64,000 nt of DNA from Osmia lignaria lignaria (lineage: Eukaryota; Arthropoda; Insecta; Hymenoptera; Megachilidae). Both the position numbers and the translations under genes were made by a program. Below the pieces are notes generated by a model that was not told where the DNA came from, ran no database searches, and worked only from the letters and a program-made list of their open reading frames with translations. Location: the NCBI RefSeq assembly GCF_051020975.1, contig NC_135039.1:12808692-12872691 (forward strand), written 5' to 3'. Of the stretch, positions 1-12,909 are shown in pieces. The stretch's first letter is position 1. Each line of letters opens with the position of its first letter.

Positions 1-180
1 AAGAATTATTATTATTATTATTATTATTATTAGAATTATTAGTATTATTATTAGAATATTAAGAAATATTATTATTATTTGAATTATTAGTATTATTATT
101 AGAATATTAAGAATTATTATTATTATTAGAATTATTAGTATTATTATTAGAATATTAAGAATTATTATTAACAAAGAATT
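1..180. repeat. (ATT)n microsatellite, imperfect
   Basis: Long runs of ATT/TTA triplets are broken by GAATT and AATATT interruptions. It lies just past the 3' end of the TMEM26-like gene. Nothing in it looks coding. Confidence 0.9.
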
Positions 181-206
181 ATTATTTTTCAGGTTGAGAA
201 GAATAA

Positions 207-2156
207 TTATTTAAAAAGAGGAAATATTATGCACCGTTTAGGACGAGTATTTCTTGGAGAGGAGTCAAACTGGTCATCTTCTTCTGTGGTTTCTTCGCTC
301 TGCGAGTAATTTGCCTCAACGTCATTGTCTCTTCTTCTCTTTCTTCTTCTCTCAACAGAAACTTTACGACCTTTCACGTGCTTATACATGTCCCCTCGTG
401 AAATGATACTAATATTTGACGTTTCAGGTTTCTTCTTCCGCTTGTTCCTGTTCTCTGTCTGTACCACGTACAAACGATACAGTTGCAGAAGAATAACCAA
501 AGTGTTTTTGCACGTGAAGAAAATGTTCATGTAGCTGACAATGTGGTAATGAATGATTAGAATAAGTCGAAATGCAAGAAATGGTCCATCCTGTAACAAA
601 TTTTATAAGAGACTTCATCAGAAACTGGAACGAGATGAAAATTAATTTTTAATTTAATTGTCTTCATGTGTAAAATTACAATTATTGAATCACTGTTTCA
701 TAGGGTGGTGGTTTCTGTAAGTAAAATCTACCTGTAAAAGCATGTTCAAAGCGATCCCCCATACGTCTATGCTACAACAACTGGTCTCAGTGTGTACTCT
801 CTTTTTGACAGCGCTTCCGGACGAGAGCCGCGACTTCCTGGACTTGGTCGCCGTCAGGACTACGGTAAATTGCATCAGGGACCACGCCCAAATTCCTAGG
901 GTCAAATAAACCAGCACAGGTTCACGTGCTATTCGATCCTCTTTGAACGAATCGAAAAACTCGATGATGTCCGCTGCTGTTCCAATGTAAACTAATAACA
1001 ACTGGCTTAATTGGTCGCGGGTTAAGTCACCTTTTGGTAACATCCATCTTCCAATGATCAGAATCAGCATCAGGAATTGTTCTATTAAAGTCACCCAGGT
1101 TTCTGTGGAGATCCGTATGTCTGGCAGGTAGATGTTCACCTGAATCATCAATCAAGACAAGAAAATGATTTAAAGAAGAAACTAGACTTCTACTGATTAT
1201 TTGTTCAGAGGGAAGAAATACCCACGCCAAATGCTTTCTCCAAGTGTTTTAAGTCTTCAGCTGCTAAATTGGTAAGATCAAAATTTTCTGATATGTTTAC
1301 ATTTGCTTCAAATGCTCTCAATCTTCTGTCAACCTTATCCAACTCCAACAGCCATATTGCAGGCACTACACTGCTTAGATACAGGAAAACAGAAGGACAA
1401 AACCTGTTGAAGAAGAAAGAAAATTGGATGTTAATCAATTAATAATATCAGGTAAATTGAACAATGAATATTTAATATTGTACATATTTTGTTCTATAAT
1501 ACATCAATGTTTTTTCAGGCATATTTCTGCTGAATCTCCGTCCAATCGATCACACAATATGAATGGAAAAGGATATTAGAAAAAGGGGGTCACTGTTACG
1601 TAGCCTTTTCTATATGTCGATAATTTTCGACCTGCTTCTACCTATAGTGGATTGTGTCTCGTCCCGCTCTTCTTACTAATGCTTCAATTTCCGACTGTCA
1701 AATTGAGATGAACCCACAAAAAACACGCCCTTCTTTCAACGGGAAAGTAGACTTGTTTTATCATTTGAATTCCCTTCTAAGGGTGTTAATATTATTCATA
1801 TATACTTTGATAAATCCTTCACATATCTGATCTTTTAAATATTTAAACATTTCAAAAGATAAATAAAATTTCTTAAAGAATAATCAAAATGAAAAAGGTA
1901 ATTCAAATAATGTTGAATTTTCTTCTAAGAAATTTGTTTAGTAAAGATGAGTTGTTATTTACCATTTCCATTCTTGATTTTCTTTTATAGAAAGCGTGAA
2001 GATCCCCTCGAAGAAGAGTAACAGAATTGGACAACTCAGGTACCAGAAGAGAGGATTCTTTTTAAACGTGGTAACTTGCCAAATTGCGATGAAACCATGA
2101 GCCGCAAAAACTAACCGTGTAATAATTGCTTTAATAGTTGCTAAAAACTTTGCCAT
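207..2156 (-). CDS. Tmem26: Transmembrane protein 26-like (TMEM26 family)
   Basis: Four coding exons on the minus strand: 2156-1963, 1403-1226, 1139-732 and 590-207, giving 387 aa (the human family member is about 368 aa). All exon phases close. The start is the ATG at 2156, which opens a conserved-looking N terminus (MAKFLATIKAIITRLVFAAH) followed by a hydrophobic segment (WYLSCPILLLFFEGIF). Further membrane segments lie in exon 2 (VFLYLSSVVPAIWLLELD), exon 3 (IEQFLMLILIIGRW and LVYLTLGIWAWSLMQFTVVL) and exon 4 (LAFRLILIIHYHIVSYMNIFF). The tail is basic and charged (arginine and glutamate rich) and probably cytosolic. Exon 2 uses a weaker GTGGGT donor, because the neighbouring GTATTT donor would break the frame. 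The family is multi-pass membrane proteins of poorly known biochemical role, so I infer no specific function. It is transcribed in the same direction as DNAJC7 but with its own 1.4-kb upstream region. Confidence 0.85.
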
Positions 2157-3630
2157 TGTTATAAAATATTTTACTGTTTAATTAACACTTCACTATATTC
2201 AGTGGTTTTATAGCGACGCGCAGGAAAGAAATAAAACTAAGCTTTTCTGTTAATTTACACTTGGAACACTACATTTTTCACGGTGGTTGATATAAAAGAT
2301 TATTGTTTAGTTGAGTGCGGTTCAACTGGAGTTCACTGTACCAGAACTGAAATAAAGCACTAAGGATTACAGAGGGTTTGGATTTCAGGCCGCCGTGCGC
2401 ATGCGTGCTTGTATCCTGTAAAATTTAACTGAATAAGCAATAAGTTAATTGAATTTCGAATAACAGTGTTTTGTAGAGTATATAAATTATTATTGTTTAA
2501 ATTATTTGGTATATTTAACGCTGAAGAACGTATAGTGGGGGGACGGTAAAAGGGGATGATCATTCTTTATAGCTTGCGCTAGACGCGCAACTCCTCAGTA
2601 GGACGCGAACTGCAGTGGGGGGAGGACCGCTTGTTTCCTTTTCCTTCATTTTTTAACTTCTTTGGATATTTCAAAGATTGAAATAAGACATCCTTTCCAC
2701 TTAACATTACTTTGAATATAATTGCATTTTTATTTTAATTAGAAATACAGAAATTTAAATGAAAGTAAGCATGGATTTTACTTTCAGGATCTTTCGGAAT
2801 TTTTATTGACCGATATTTATTACATTTAATTAGATATTACAATTATAGTACAATGTAATGCATAATGGTTTACCGAATGAAGAAATTCTGATTATTTCAG
2901 GTAATATATTGCAATTTCTACTCGTTTAAATACCACTAACTATGATTGAAAGATAGATTCAGTGCCTGTTTCAGAGTTTATTATTGCTCAATATAACAAT
3001 GGTTAACACATTAATATTTCTATAGAAAGTTTATATAAGTTTACAATCTCACTCCAATGGTAATTGAGAAATCGTGTAACGTGTACATGAATTAAAGCAG
3101 AGTTTCAGAAAAATTTATTACGAATATTATTTAGTTCCAAGCCTACTCCTGTAACCATTCGCTGTGATCAGGGAAAACTAAGGGAAAATAACTTAAATGT
3201 AATAAGTACTGTAGGAAGCTGGAAAGAATTCATTAAACCAGAGCCAGCCCCTGTACGCTGGGGACCCTTCTTACTCCGGTGTCGTCCCGGATGAAATCTC
3301 AACGGCTCGCTACAGTACCTACGTCAATGCAACTGTACTTTGTGAAAAAAAAACACATTTGTTTCACTTAAGAATCCGTATGAGCGTTAATATTCAGTCA
3401 CGTTTACTGTCTGTATCGCAGGTCTATCGAGATGTTGTCGTATTTACAGTTATTTAAATAAATATATAAAACTATGTCTAACAAGTAGGTTTTACATTAT
3501 TTATACTACATGCTGATACGGGATGTGCTATGAATGGAAGATACACAAATCCGGTACATTCATCTATAGAATAAAGTTCTGATGGCTTGAAACGTTAAAG
3601 TGGTACGGGAACCTGTATGTCGGAATGCTG
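2157..3630. other. Intergenic: TMEM26-like promoter side and DNAJC7 3' side
   Basis: No supported gene. A small GC-richer patch near 2560-2630 lies upstream of the TMEM26-like start. The rest is AT-rich and should include the DNAJC7 3' UTR next to 3631. I see no clear repeat or RNA gene. Confidence 0.6.
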
Positions 3631-6032
3631 TTAACCAAAGTGGAAAGTAAAGCCACCAGGAAAACCAGACGTATGGAACTGATAGCCGTCGTGTTGGTTG
3701 AAAAATGTTTGGAACATCGCGCTTGGATCGATATCTGAAAAGAAATTTAGTAACGTTAAAAATGAAAATGAAAAATAGAAGCGTGATCTAAGAAAATATT
3801 TTAACCATGGAATCCACCATCACCATCATCAATGTCGTATATGTCGTGTCCACTGTCGTAACGTGACCGCTTTTTAGGATCAGATAGAATCCCGTACGCT
3901 TCTCCTACTTCTTTAAATTTCTTTTCTTGCTCCTTCTTTTCCCCTTCTGTTGCGTTGGGATGTCGGTCTGAATGGAATAACGCAAACAAAAATGATTAAA
4001 TTAAGGCAGTTAAAGAAAAGGAACTACTTGGAAACTTACCAGGATGATGTACCATCGCTCGTTTCCTATACGCTTTCTTGATATCATCGGTCGATGCATT
4101 CTTATCAATACCTAAAATCTTATAATAATCTTTCCTCAACGATTTTTTCAGTGCTAATTTGGCTTCCATTAACAATCGTTTGTTTTCTGCAAATGGATAT
4201 AATGGATTATAAAATGTAGACTTTTAAAAATAAATTATCCTATTCTTACCGCGACTCTTATCCAGTTTACACGCTTTCTCGAGATCATGAACAGCCTTTT
4301 CGAATTCATCGAGCTCCATGTAAGAAGCTGCCCTTCTTAGAAGAGCTTTCAAATAATTTTCATCTAATTTTAATGCCTCTGAACATTCTACTACCGATTC
4401 GTTTAATCGGCGTAACTATAGAGTAGTAAACGAAAATTAATAGCATTATTTGTAAGACGTGTTTTAAAAACACAAAGTAACGATATAATACCTTGGCTGC
4501 AGCCATTGCCTTGTTAAAATGAAGTTTCGCGTTTGTTACTATGTTATGAGGATCTATAGCCAAAGCTTCGCTGTATAGTTTGTATGCTTCCTGATATTGT
4601 TCCTTTTTATAAGCTGCATTTCCTTCCTCCTTTTTCTTTTTCAAGCTTTTAGCTTTCTAAAATATTACAATGCAATATTATAAGTGTTTCTTAGGGATTT
4701 AATTAAACCACTTACCTTATATATTTCTAATGCCTTAACGTGATCAGGTGCTAGTCTAAGTACTTGTTGAAAATGTGCAAATGCTTTATCAATATTATCT
4801 TGGAAGTACAAACATATTGCACGAATGCACATAGCATCGACATTTTGCTTATCAAAATGTAAAATATCACTGAAATAAAAACAATCAAATAAAATATAAT
4901 CCTGTAATCTAATATAATCCGTTGAGCTATGAAACAACATAAACATACTTAACGATTTTTTGTGCCTCTTGATACCTTCCTAAAAATGCTAAGCATTCTG
5001 ATTTAGTCAGTTTGAATCTTGTACAAGAAGTGCTTACGTCGAGACAACGATCCATACAATACACAACCTAAACATGTTACAACAGATTAATAATTATGAA
5101 TTACATACACATTTTATATTTTTGAAATTGGACTCCAAACCTTACGATAATCCTTAGCAGCGTACGCAGATTCCGCGTCTTTAATAAACTTTTGTACAGT
5201 TTTCAAGACACGTTTCTCTACAGGTATCGCCTCGTTTTCAGGATCAAGTTCCGTTAACTTAGTTAATATATTTTCAGCCTCCATAATATCTCCCAAAATT
5301 AAACTACATTTCACAACTCTCACGTATGCCTAAACAGGAATTAATTAAAATCAAAAGCTGTTCATTTACTATGTACACAGTTTCATACAAATTGCACAAT
5401 TTACTTTAAATAATTTAGGATCCAACTCGATGCTTTTTTTGGCATCGGCTAGAGCATCACGGTATTTCGCGAGCATCATATTACACGCAGCTCTGTTTCC
5501 ATAATACACTGCATTGTTTGGGCATAGCTCTGAAAAATATTAATTTGATTAATTCATCAGTTCGGCTATATTACCAGAGTTCTATAATTAAAAAGTATAC
5601 TTTACCGATAAGTTCACTGTATTCTACTAATGCTTTTTTATATTCCTTCACAAAATAAAGTTCCTTGGCAGCTTGATTTTTCTTGTTTGCCACCCTAAAA
5701 TGTATAATGAATAATTTAATAATCGCTGTCGTACCATATTCCTCCCTTTAACAATTACATAATCCCATAACAAACTAACAAGCTTACAGAATTATTGGTA
5801 AAATAAAAATATCTAAATATATAACAAGATGAAAAATATATCTTCAGGGCTAAAATTTCCAAATGAATCATATTACATCCTGTATATTACTGAAGAACAT
5901 GATACTTTTAAATATTCGAAAATGAATAATTGATGTATTATATGTAGAAGTTTGATATTATATTAACATATTCCATACTTACTCTTCGACGGATTTTTCA
6001 GGATCCATATCACTCATCATAGCAGTTGCCAT
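3631..6032 (-). CDS. DNAJC7: DnaJ homolog subfamily C member 7 (TPR2 co-chaperone)
   Basis: Eleven coding exons on the minus strand: 6032-5983, 5694-5606, 5529-5405, 5329-5141, 5067-4949, 4869-4716, 4656-4492, 4415-4250, 4186-4040, 3967-3806 and 3734-3631, giving 489 aa (human 494). The start is the first ATG after an in-frame TAA. Most of the protein is TPR helices, for example KGNAAYKKEQY-like and AVYYGNRAA segments. A C-terminal J domain begins around DYYKILGIDKNAS and carries the catalytic HPD motif, split across the exon 9/10 junction as HHP-DRHPNA. The family binds Hsp70 and Hsp90 through its TPRs and stimulates Hsp70 ATPase with the J domain, passing clients between the chaperones in the cytosol. 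The tail is Gly/Phe rich. It starts head to head with eIF3c. Exon 5 uses the AA|GTATGT donor; this matches the conserved spacing better than GTTAAG. Confidence 0.95.
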
Positions 6033-6850
6033 TGCTGCAGCTTTTGCGATAAACTGGGATAATTCCCGCAAAGCAAAATGACATTCAACGAAATGTTACG
6101 TCTTGTACATAGACTGCCCGATATTTTTCTCAAGCTCTCAATCTCGTTAGAAAAAAATATACAATTACTACCTAATTTCCTTATTTTCTTTGTGAAAAAG
6201 CTTGATTTCCTTTAATAATACCAACAGAAGGGACGAATTTCTAATGATCCCGAAATCCCGAATAGCATCTACGTGTTCTGAAAAGCATTCGGAATGATTA
6301 ATCAAAATTTTCAAACCTTCAACTACTCCCTAATGTTATAATTTATATGTATAATTATTAACAATAGACGAGTTGAACAATATGTATATAATTACAAATG
6401 ATAAAAACGTATAATAATCTGAAATATTTGTGTATAATAATTTTATGATAAGTTTTAGAACGCTTTATTACATATATATATATATACATATAGTATATTC
6501 AATGGCGAATGAGCCTGTGGCAGTATAATATAACCTGTAAACCTCGACGTTTTAAAAGAAAGCGAGCGATTGATTTTATAATCCGTAAGATTTATAAAAT
6601 ACATAAATTTCTGTTTCTTGAATTAAATTTTGTTAATAGCATTTATTGCGTGATATCCGAGATTATTTATTTAACTACTGTGCCATGCGTCCATAGACCG
6701 AACACATACGATCCCTTTTATAATATTTCGTTATATTGGATTATTACACTAACTAAATAAAATCAAATATTTACATTGATACGATATATTTGAAACGTTT
6801 AACTGCATTGTTTCGAGCAGAGTACATATTAAGTATTTTTTTACAGAAAA
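6033..6850. promoter_or_regulatory. Shared upstream region of DNAJC7 and eIF3c
   Basis: About 0.8 kb between two divergent start codons. A polypyrimidine-AG acceptor (ending at 6846) lies directly before the eIF3c ATG, so that gene has a 5' UTR intron starting in this interval. A short (TA)n run lies near 6474. An orphan, coding-like open stretch at 6168-6329 on the minus strand is described under findings. Confidence 0.6.
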
Positions 6851-9800
6851 ATGAGTCGTTTTTTCGCAACTGGATCAGACTCTGAGTCTGATACCGCCTC
6901 AGAAGAAGAGCAGATTCAGAAAACACCAACTGCAGCTTTTACAGTAAGTAGACTAGACTCATCTAATGTCTCTTATTTCCAGCAACTGTAACATAATATT
7001 TTCTTTCTGTAGTTCAGCGATGAAGAAGAAGAAACCAAAAGGGTAGTACGCTCGACAAAAGAGAAGAGATACGAAGAGATAGCTAATCTCATTAAACTTA
7101 TAAGAAACTATAAGAAGATTAAAGACATGAGTAGCATGCTTTCCAGTTTCGAGGATTTAATGCGTGCCTATCAGAAGGCATTGCCAGTAATAGCGAAAGA
7201 GGAAGGCGGTCAAACACCCCGTTTTTATATCAGATGTTTGGTAGAAATGGAAGATTTCATCAATGAAGTATGGGAAGATCGTGATGGTCGCAAGAATATG
7301 TCGAAAAATAATTCAAAATCGTTGACATCTTTGCGTCAGAAACTTAGAAAATATAACAAAGACTTTGAAGAAGACATAGTCAGATTCCGAGAGAACCCTG
7401 ATCAGGATGACGACGAAGAGGAAGAGAAACGTAAATATAATTCAGAAATATCATTAATTATATTTATAGGTAAATATTAATTTAAATGTGAAATTTTAGC
7501 CGAAGAAGTTGTGCAGTCAGAGGAAGAGGACGATAGTGCTGTCGCTTTTAAGAAAGCTGGATCTGAAGCAAGCGAACCAGACATTTCTAAATTTAAGGTT
7601 CGTGTTACACGGTAATTCTGTATTCTAAATGACGTACTTGTAAGCAAGATTTTCATATTTTACAGAAGAGCGTAGTCGATGGGGAGGACGCTAGCGAAAG
7701 TGAATCTGATTGGGGCAGTTCATCAGATAGTGAAAGCACTAGTAGCGAGGATGAAGGCCAGTATCAAAATATCCGTGAACGATTTATCAAAAGGTGCGTA
7801 TAATTATATAGAAATTAGTGGAAAGATTAATAGTAATTCAAACATGTTAATGGAAGTAGAGCTGCGGATAAAGAGGATGAAGAAGATAAAGTAAAACGAA
7901 AGGAACAGCGAAAGGAGCGTAAAGAAAAGGAAAGGAAAAAGAAGAAAGACGAGGATGACGGAGAAGGTGAATGGGAAACCGTTAAAGGCGGTGTTGCTAT
8001 TCCATCTGAGAAACCAAAAATGTTTGCAAAAGATGCTGAAATTAATGTAGCTGCTGTTTTGAAGAAATTATCTGAAATAATCGCAGCCCGTGGTAAAAAA
8101 CGTACAGACAGACGAGAACAAATTGAATTATTACACGAATTACAGTCCATAGCCGATGCTCATAATCTTGGACCAGCAGTGGCTGTTAAAATTAAATTTT
8201 CCATTGTGTCCTCCATCTTCGATTACAATCCCAAAGTATCAGACGCGATGAAGCCCGAGTATTGGTCAAAGTTCGTATACGTTTCATTTTGGTTTTATAA
8301 CACAAAATTGTCCTAGTTCAGAAATATACAGCAGATTACTTTTTACAGGATATTGGAACGTATAACAGAGATGCTCGACATGCTTTTGAGCACTAAAGAT
8401 ATGATAATCGCTGAAGTGATATCCGAGGAGGGGGAGGAGTACGAAACACCTCCGTATAAAATCCATGGATGTGTGTTAACTTTAGTAGAACGATTAGACG
8501 AAGAATTTATAAAATTATTAAAAGAATGCGATCCGCACAGTAACGAATACGTTGAAAGGTACGTTTAGAAAGATTTTTGAATTACGAATGTATAATAAAA
8601 ATATCATTTACAATCAATTTTTAGATTAAAAGATGAGAAACAAGTATCTGCTATAATAGACAAGGTTCAGGAATATTTAGAAAGGCAAGGAACCGTTTCA
8701 GAGCTTTGTCGCGTATACCTACGTAAAATTGAACATTTGTATTATAAATTTGATCCCAATGTTCTTAAACAGAAGGAGGTAAGAATGATATTACATATTG
8801 TTAACAGGGCCGGCCCTGGGCCCAAGGCAGATTGGGCGGCCTCTTAGGGTCCTCCAAGGTCCAGGGCTCCCATAAGGCGATTTTGCGTCTAAAAATGCAA
8901 GAAGAATTTTAGAAATTTTATTTGAGGTGCCCTTTTTCGAAGGAGTCCTCGGACCCCCGAAATAGACGTGGAACTGTATAAAACTATATCTTTTTCAGGG
9001 TGAACTTCCTGCTGACATAGTAACATCTGTCCAAGTTATGGAAAAACTTTGCAAATACGTTTATGCTCATGATGGGACCGATAGGCTTCGAACTCGCGCG
9101 ATTCTTTCCCACATTTATCACCATGCTCTTCACGATAATTGGTTCCAAGCGCGTGATCTTATTTTAATGTCTCATTTACAGGAGACTATTCAGCATTCCG
9201 ATCCAGCTACCCAGGTGCGTATTTTATAATTTTCACAAAATTGCGGGGAAAAAATAAAATACAAAAACCGTGGGAATTTATTTACATTCTTTTAACTGCA
9301 TTTAATTTACAGATTTTGTATAACAGAACTATCGCTCACTTGGGCCTGTGTGCATTCCGTCATGCGAATATCAAAGACGCTCACAACTGTTTGGTCGACT
9401 TAATGGTAACGGGGAAGGTGAAGGAACTTCTGGCACAGGGTCTTCTTCCGCAGAGGCAACACGAGCGTAGCAAAGAGCAGGAGAAGATCGAGAAGCAACG
9501 ACAAATGCCGTTCCACATGCACATCAACTTGGAACTTCTCGAGTGCGTTTATTTAGTTTCCGCGATGCTGATCGAAATCCCGTACATGGCTGCGCACGAG
9601 TTCGACGCGAGAAGAAGAATGATTTCGAAGACCTTCTACCAGCAGTTAAGGTCCAGCGAGCGTCAGTCGTTGGTTGGTCCTCCTGAATCCATGCGCGAAC
9701 ACGTCGTGGCGGCGGCAAAAGCGATGCGCAATGGAAATTGGTCAGCTTGCAATAATTTCATTATCAATGAAAAGATGAACGCTAAAGTCTGGGATCTTTT

Positions 9801-10331
9801 CTACCAAGCGGATAAGGTTCGGGATATGCTGACGAGATTGATCAAAGAGGAAGCGTTAAGGACGTATTTGTTCACTTATTCTCACGTGTACGATTCAATT
9901 TCAATGCCAAAATTAGCAGAGATGTTCCAGTTGAAGCGACCGGTTGTTCATTCGATTATCAGTAAAATGATTATCAACGAGGAGCTTATGGCATCGTTGG
10001 ACGACCCAACGGAAACTGTTGTGATGCATCGCAGCGAACCGAGCCGTCTGCAATCCTTAGCGTTACAACTTACCGATAAGGTTAACAATTTCGTTGATTC
10101 CAATGAACGCATCTTCGAAATGAAACAAGGTAATAAAAATTTGAAATAATTTCTTGTTGAATTTTGAACGTTAATAATATTATGTATTATGCTACAGGAA
10201 ACTTCTTCTCAAGAGGAAACCAAGGTAACTTCCGCGATAGGCAGAATTATAATCGGCAAGGACAGGACTGGGGTCGTCAAAGACGTGATCGTGACCGTGA
10301 TCGTAACCGGGAAGAGAATCGCAATTATTAA
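6851..10331 (+). CDS. eIF3c: Eukaryotic translation initiation factor 3 subunit C
   Basis: Ten coding exons: 6851-6943, 7013-7430, 7500-7597, 7666-7793, 7860-8270, 8349-8558, 8625-8778, 8999-9214, 9313-10129 and 10198-10331, giving 892 aa (human 913). The N terminus (MSRFFATGSDSESDTASEEE) is the family hallmark: an acidic, serine-rich arm that contacts eIF1 and eIF5. Next come the helical eIF3c N-terminal domain, a Lys/Glu-rich charged linker in exon 5, and the PCI domain in the large exon 9 (around TYLFTYSHVYDSISMPKLAE). The tail is Arg/Gly/Asn rich (NRQGQDWGRQRRDRDRD) and probably binds RNA. The protein is a core scaffold of eIF3, which loads mRNA onto the 40S subunit. Intron 7 holds a hAT-like repeat fragment (8805-8970). 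Phases close at every junction. Confidence 0.97.
8805..8970. mobile_element. Truncated hAT-like repeat fragment in eIF3c intron 7
   Basis: A GC-rich block inside an AT-rich intron. It opens with CAGGGCCGGCCCTGGGCCC, which resembles the CAGGG... ends of hAT-type DNA transposons. The matching inverted end is not visible before the exon 8 acceptor, so this looks like a one-ended or decayed copy. No transposase can be read in it. Confidence 0.5.
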
Positions 10332-10485
10332 ATCATTTTCAAATGTGGAATGTTATTTACTTGGGTGTTCGGCATTAAGTTATTATTACGTGTATGCACT
10401 CATGTAAATAATATTGAGAATAACAGTATATTAATTCAGTCTTTATTGAAATATCTGTACTTCCATATTTGCAATTTTTTATATA

Positions 10486-10667
10486 CAGTGAGAGGCAGAA
10501 CTGTTCAAAGTGGAATACTTTGGTTAAAATTGAGGTTTTTTGAGAAGAGATAAAATATGTAATTTTTTAAAATGATGAAAATTAATTTTTATAGCTTCTA
10601 AAAAAACCTCAAGTTATTTAGTCCAATTCTATTTTGAACAGTGTCCATTTATTTTTGCCTCTCACTG
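10486..10667. mobile_element. Tc1/mariner-type MITE with TA target sites
   Basis: A 182-bp element with inverted ends CAGTGAGAGGCA...TGCCTCTCACTG, flanked by TA on both sides. The inversion continues imperfectly inward: GAACTGTTCAAAGT on the left faces a GAACAGTG-type sequence on the right, and GAGGTTTTTT faces AAAAAACCTC. It has no coding capacity. It sits between the eIF3c stop and the VPS33B stop, within the convergent 3' UTR space. Confidence 0.85.
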
Positions 10668-10710
10668 TATATAAAAACATTTTATTTTTCATATAAATTA
10701 TTTTTAATGT

Positions 10711-12909
10711 TCAGATTTCTTGTACTTTTTCGAGCATCTTATTACCAGTTATTACACTATCAGACGCAAGGACTAGTCGAATTCCGGTTGATTTTTCTAT
10801 GAATCTGCAAGCTGTTATTTCAGCATAAGTGATACCTCCTATAATACATATCACCACCATCTTTGGTAACAATGGACCACGTTGACCGCTTATAACACTG
10901 TTGGATAAATTAGCTATCTCTTCAAGATTTTTCGGCTCCTTATCTTGATTTACAATAGCATTTAATATTTGAGCCTGTGAAAATATGATTCTGGTAATTT
11001 TATTTTAATTAACCCTCTATTGCATGAATAATAAAATTGTGCAATGTTCCCACTTGGAACCAACTCAGAGTCTTCAGTATTACTATAGAACATTTGAAAT
11101 TTAAGTTCCCAATTGGGACTGGAATGCAATAGAGGGTTAATCAATATAAATATGAATAAAAATGATACCAACGATTAGAGGTATGTAAGCGTTATTGAAT
11201 ACATAACTGGGGCACGAACGACCTTTCTGTTCAGCTTGTTTCGAGGCACTCGGTAGGAGCTTCAATTTTTGTGCATTGCTATTCCACTCGCTAGTCCAGT
11301 TCGGTAATTTGTACAGAATATTCTCTGCCCTGCACTTCAGTAAACCTATACTCTGTAGCTTGTAGAATAATGGTATATGCTTGTAACCGTGTGCGTGAAG
11401 ATGAAGTTTTTGAACAGAGTGCAATTCACTCTGTGTAAGACCATCACTAGCGATAGACAATAAGCATAACAAACGCAAAGTTCTTAATGGATGATCGTCT
11501 GAAAGATGAATCAATTTAAATCTCAATGTAATAATAAAAGAAAAACGCAAAAGTACCTATGTATCTTTCAATGTGATTGAAACATTCTTTCCTCTCTTTG
11601 CATTCAAGCACACATTTTTCTATTTTCTGCAGAGTTTGAAAATCCGAGCCTAATGTATCCGCGATAAGCTGGCAGGCAGAAATGTGAAAAGCAAGCTGAC
11701 GCGTCAGATCTCTGGTCTTTTGTAATCTTGTCGTCACGTATCTCTCCATTTCGGACAGCTTCATCGTTTGTATCGCATCTTGCTCGGCTAATGAGTAACA
11801 TCAAAGATAATATCAATATTTATGAAGTAAAATTAGCGAAAGAAATATAGGCAAATAAATATACATTTTAGAGATTTAGCTTTTCCATGCAAAATGGGGA
11901 AAACATCACTGCATGGCGTGTCCCTAACTTCTCCATAAATCTGATCTTTATCCGGATCCAATTTGGTTTGAGATTTTCCTAAAACACCTGTTCCAACGTT
12001 TACATCTACAACTTCCTGTAATAATCCAGCATACGTTACTGGAGTTAAAAGGGACGTGGCTAGATCACAATTCCTGTCCATTAGAATTAAAGCTCCTATT
12101 TCATTTTCTATATTTGACGAGCCTAAACATTGTTTCATTGACTCGATAATGTTCAGTACTTGTTGACTGTACTTTCCAAGGGACACTGTTAGTTTAGGTG
12201 CACCAATTATCAGTTGCAGTGACCATAAGCAGTGCGCCAATGCTGGTAGTAGGGTGGTATCTTTATGATAATAGAGATCAGTAAACATAGGATTTTCTAG
12301 AGATAAGATGTTTCCGTCTAATCTTATGAATTCCCAGCAGAGTGTTTGCAATGTAACCAATCCGGATAAGCCTAAATAAACAATCATAGTTTATCTGTAA
12401 CGTAATTTCTAATAACTATCATTGTGTGTACTGATCAAATAAGATATTCACCCTCTTCTTCGATAATCGAATTAAGGACAGTGGGTACAAATGGAGCGAC
12501 CAGTATATGATGACTCGGCTGCAAGCACGGTCTGATATTCAAAGAAATCTCTGACTGTATTTGATCTAACACCCTCTTGCAAGTGATCAGGTCGCTTGAA
12601 ACTAGAAATACATGTTGAGAATTTGAAAGCTTCAAGCCCTGTTCCATTTTATAGATTTTTTCAACTCCATAGCGTCTAAATAAAGAGTGATATTTAATAA
12701 TTATCTCTATCTAATAATAATGTTTCAAAGACATTAGTTAAGAACGATTACTTAAGAACAGAAACTCCTATGAAACTGTCCAAGATTTTCATAAGCCTCT
12801 GCTCTATCACCAAGTCTTTCGTTCCAGGAATAGAGTCCAATATTTCAACAAATTTTCTTTGACTAATTTGTTGCAATACGTTTAATCTGTCATCTAAAGT
12901 GATGTCCAT
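10711..12909 (-). CDS. Vps33B: Vacuolar protein sorting-associated protein 33B (Sec1/Munc18 family)
   Basis: Six coding exons on the minus strand: 12909-12752, 12675-12452, 12371-11865, 11787-11557, 11498-11173 and 10974-10711, giving 569 aa (human 617). The N terminus carries the ISQRKFVEILDSIPGTKDLVIE segment, close to the VPS33B IYLLEQLPGKKDLFIE region. The middle holds the Sec1 core with ALILMDRNCDLATSLLTPVTY, and the end holds MVVICIIGGITYAEITACRF. VPS33A is a possible alternative, but these segments match the 33B form better. The family binds SNAREs, and VPS33B partners with VIPAS39/Vps16B in endosome and lysosome-related organelle trafficking. Exon 5 must end at a weak GTTGGT donor to stay in frame. 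Intron 5 carries a piggyBac-like MITE. The start is about 0.39 kb from the divergent DCAF15 start. Confidence 0.92.
11013..11136. mobile_element. piggyBac-like MITE in VPS33B intron 5
   Basis: A 124-bp element with 13-bp perfect inverted ends (CCCTCTATTGCAT) and the tetranucleotide TTAA directly at both borders (11009-11012 and 11137-11140). TTAA target duplication is the piggyBac signature. It is non-coding. Confidence 0.85.
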
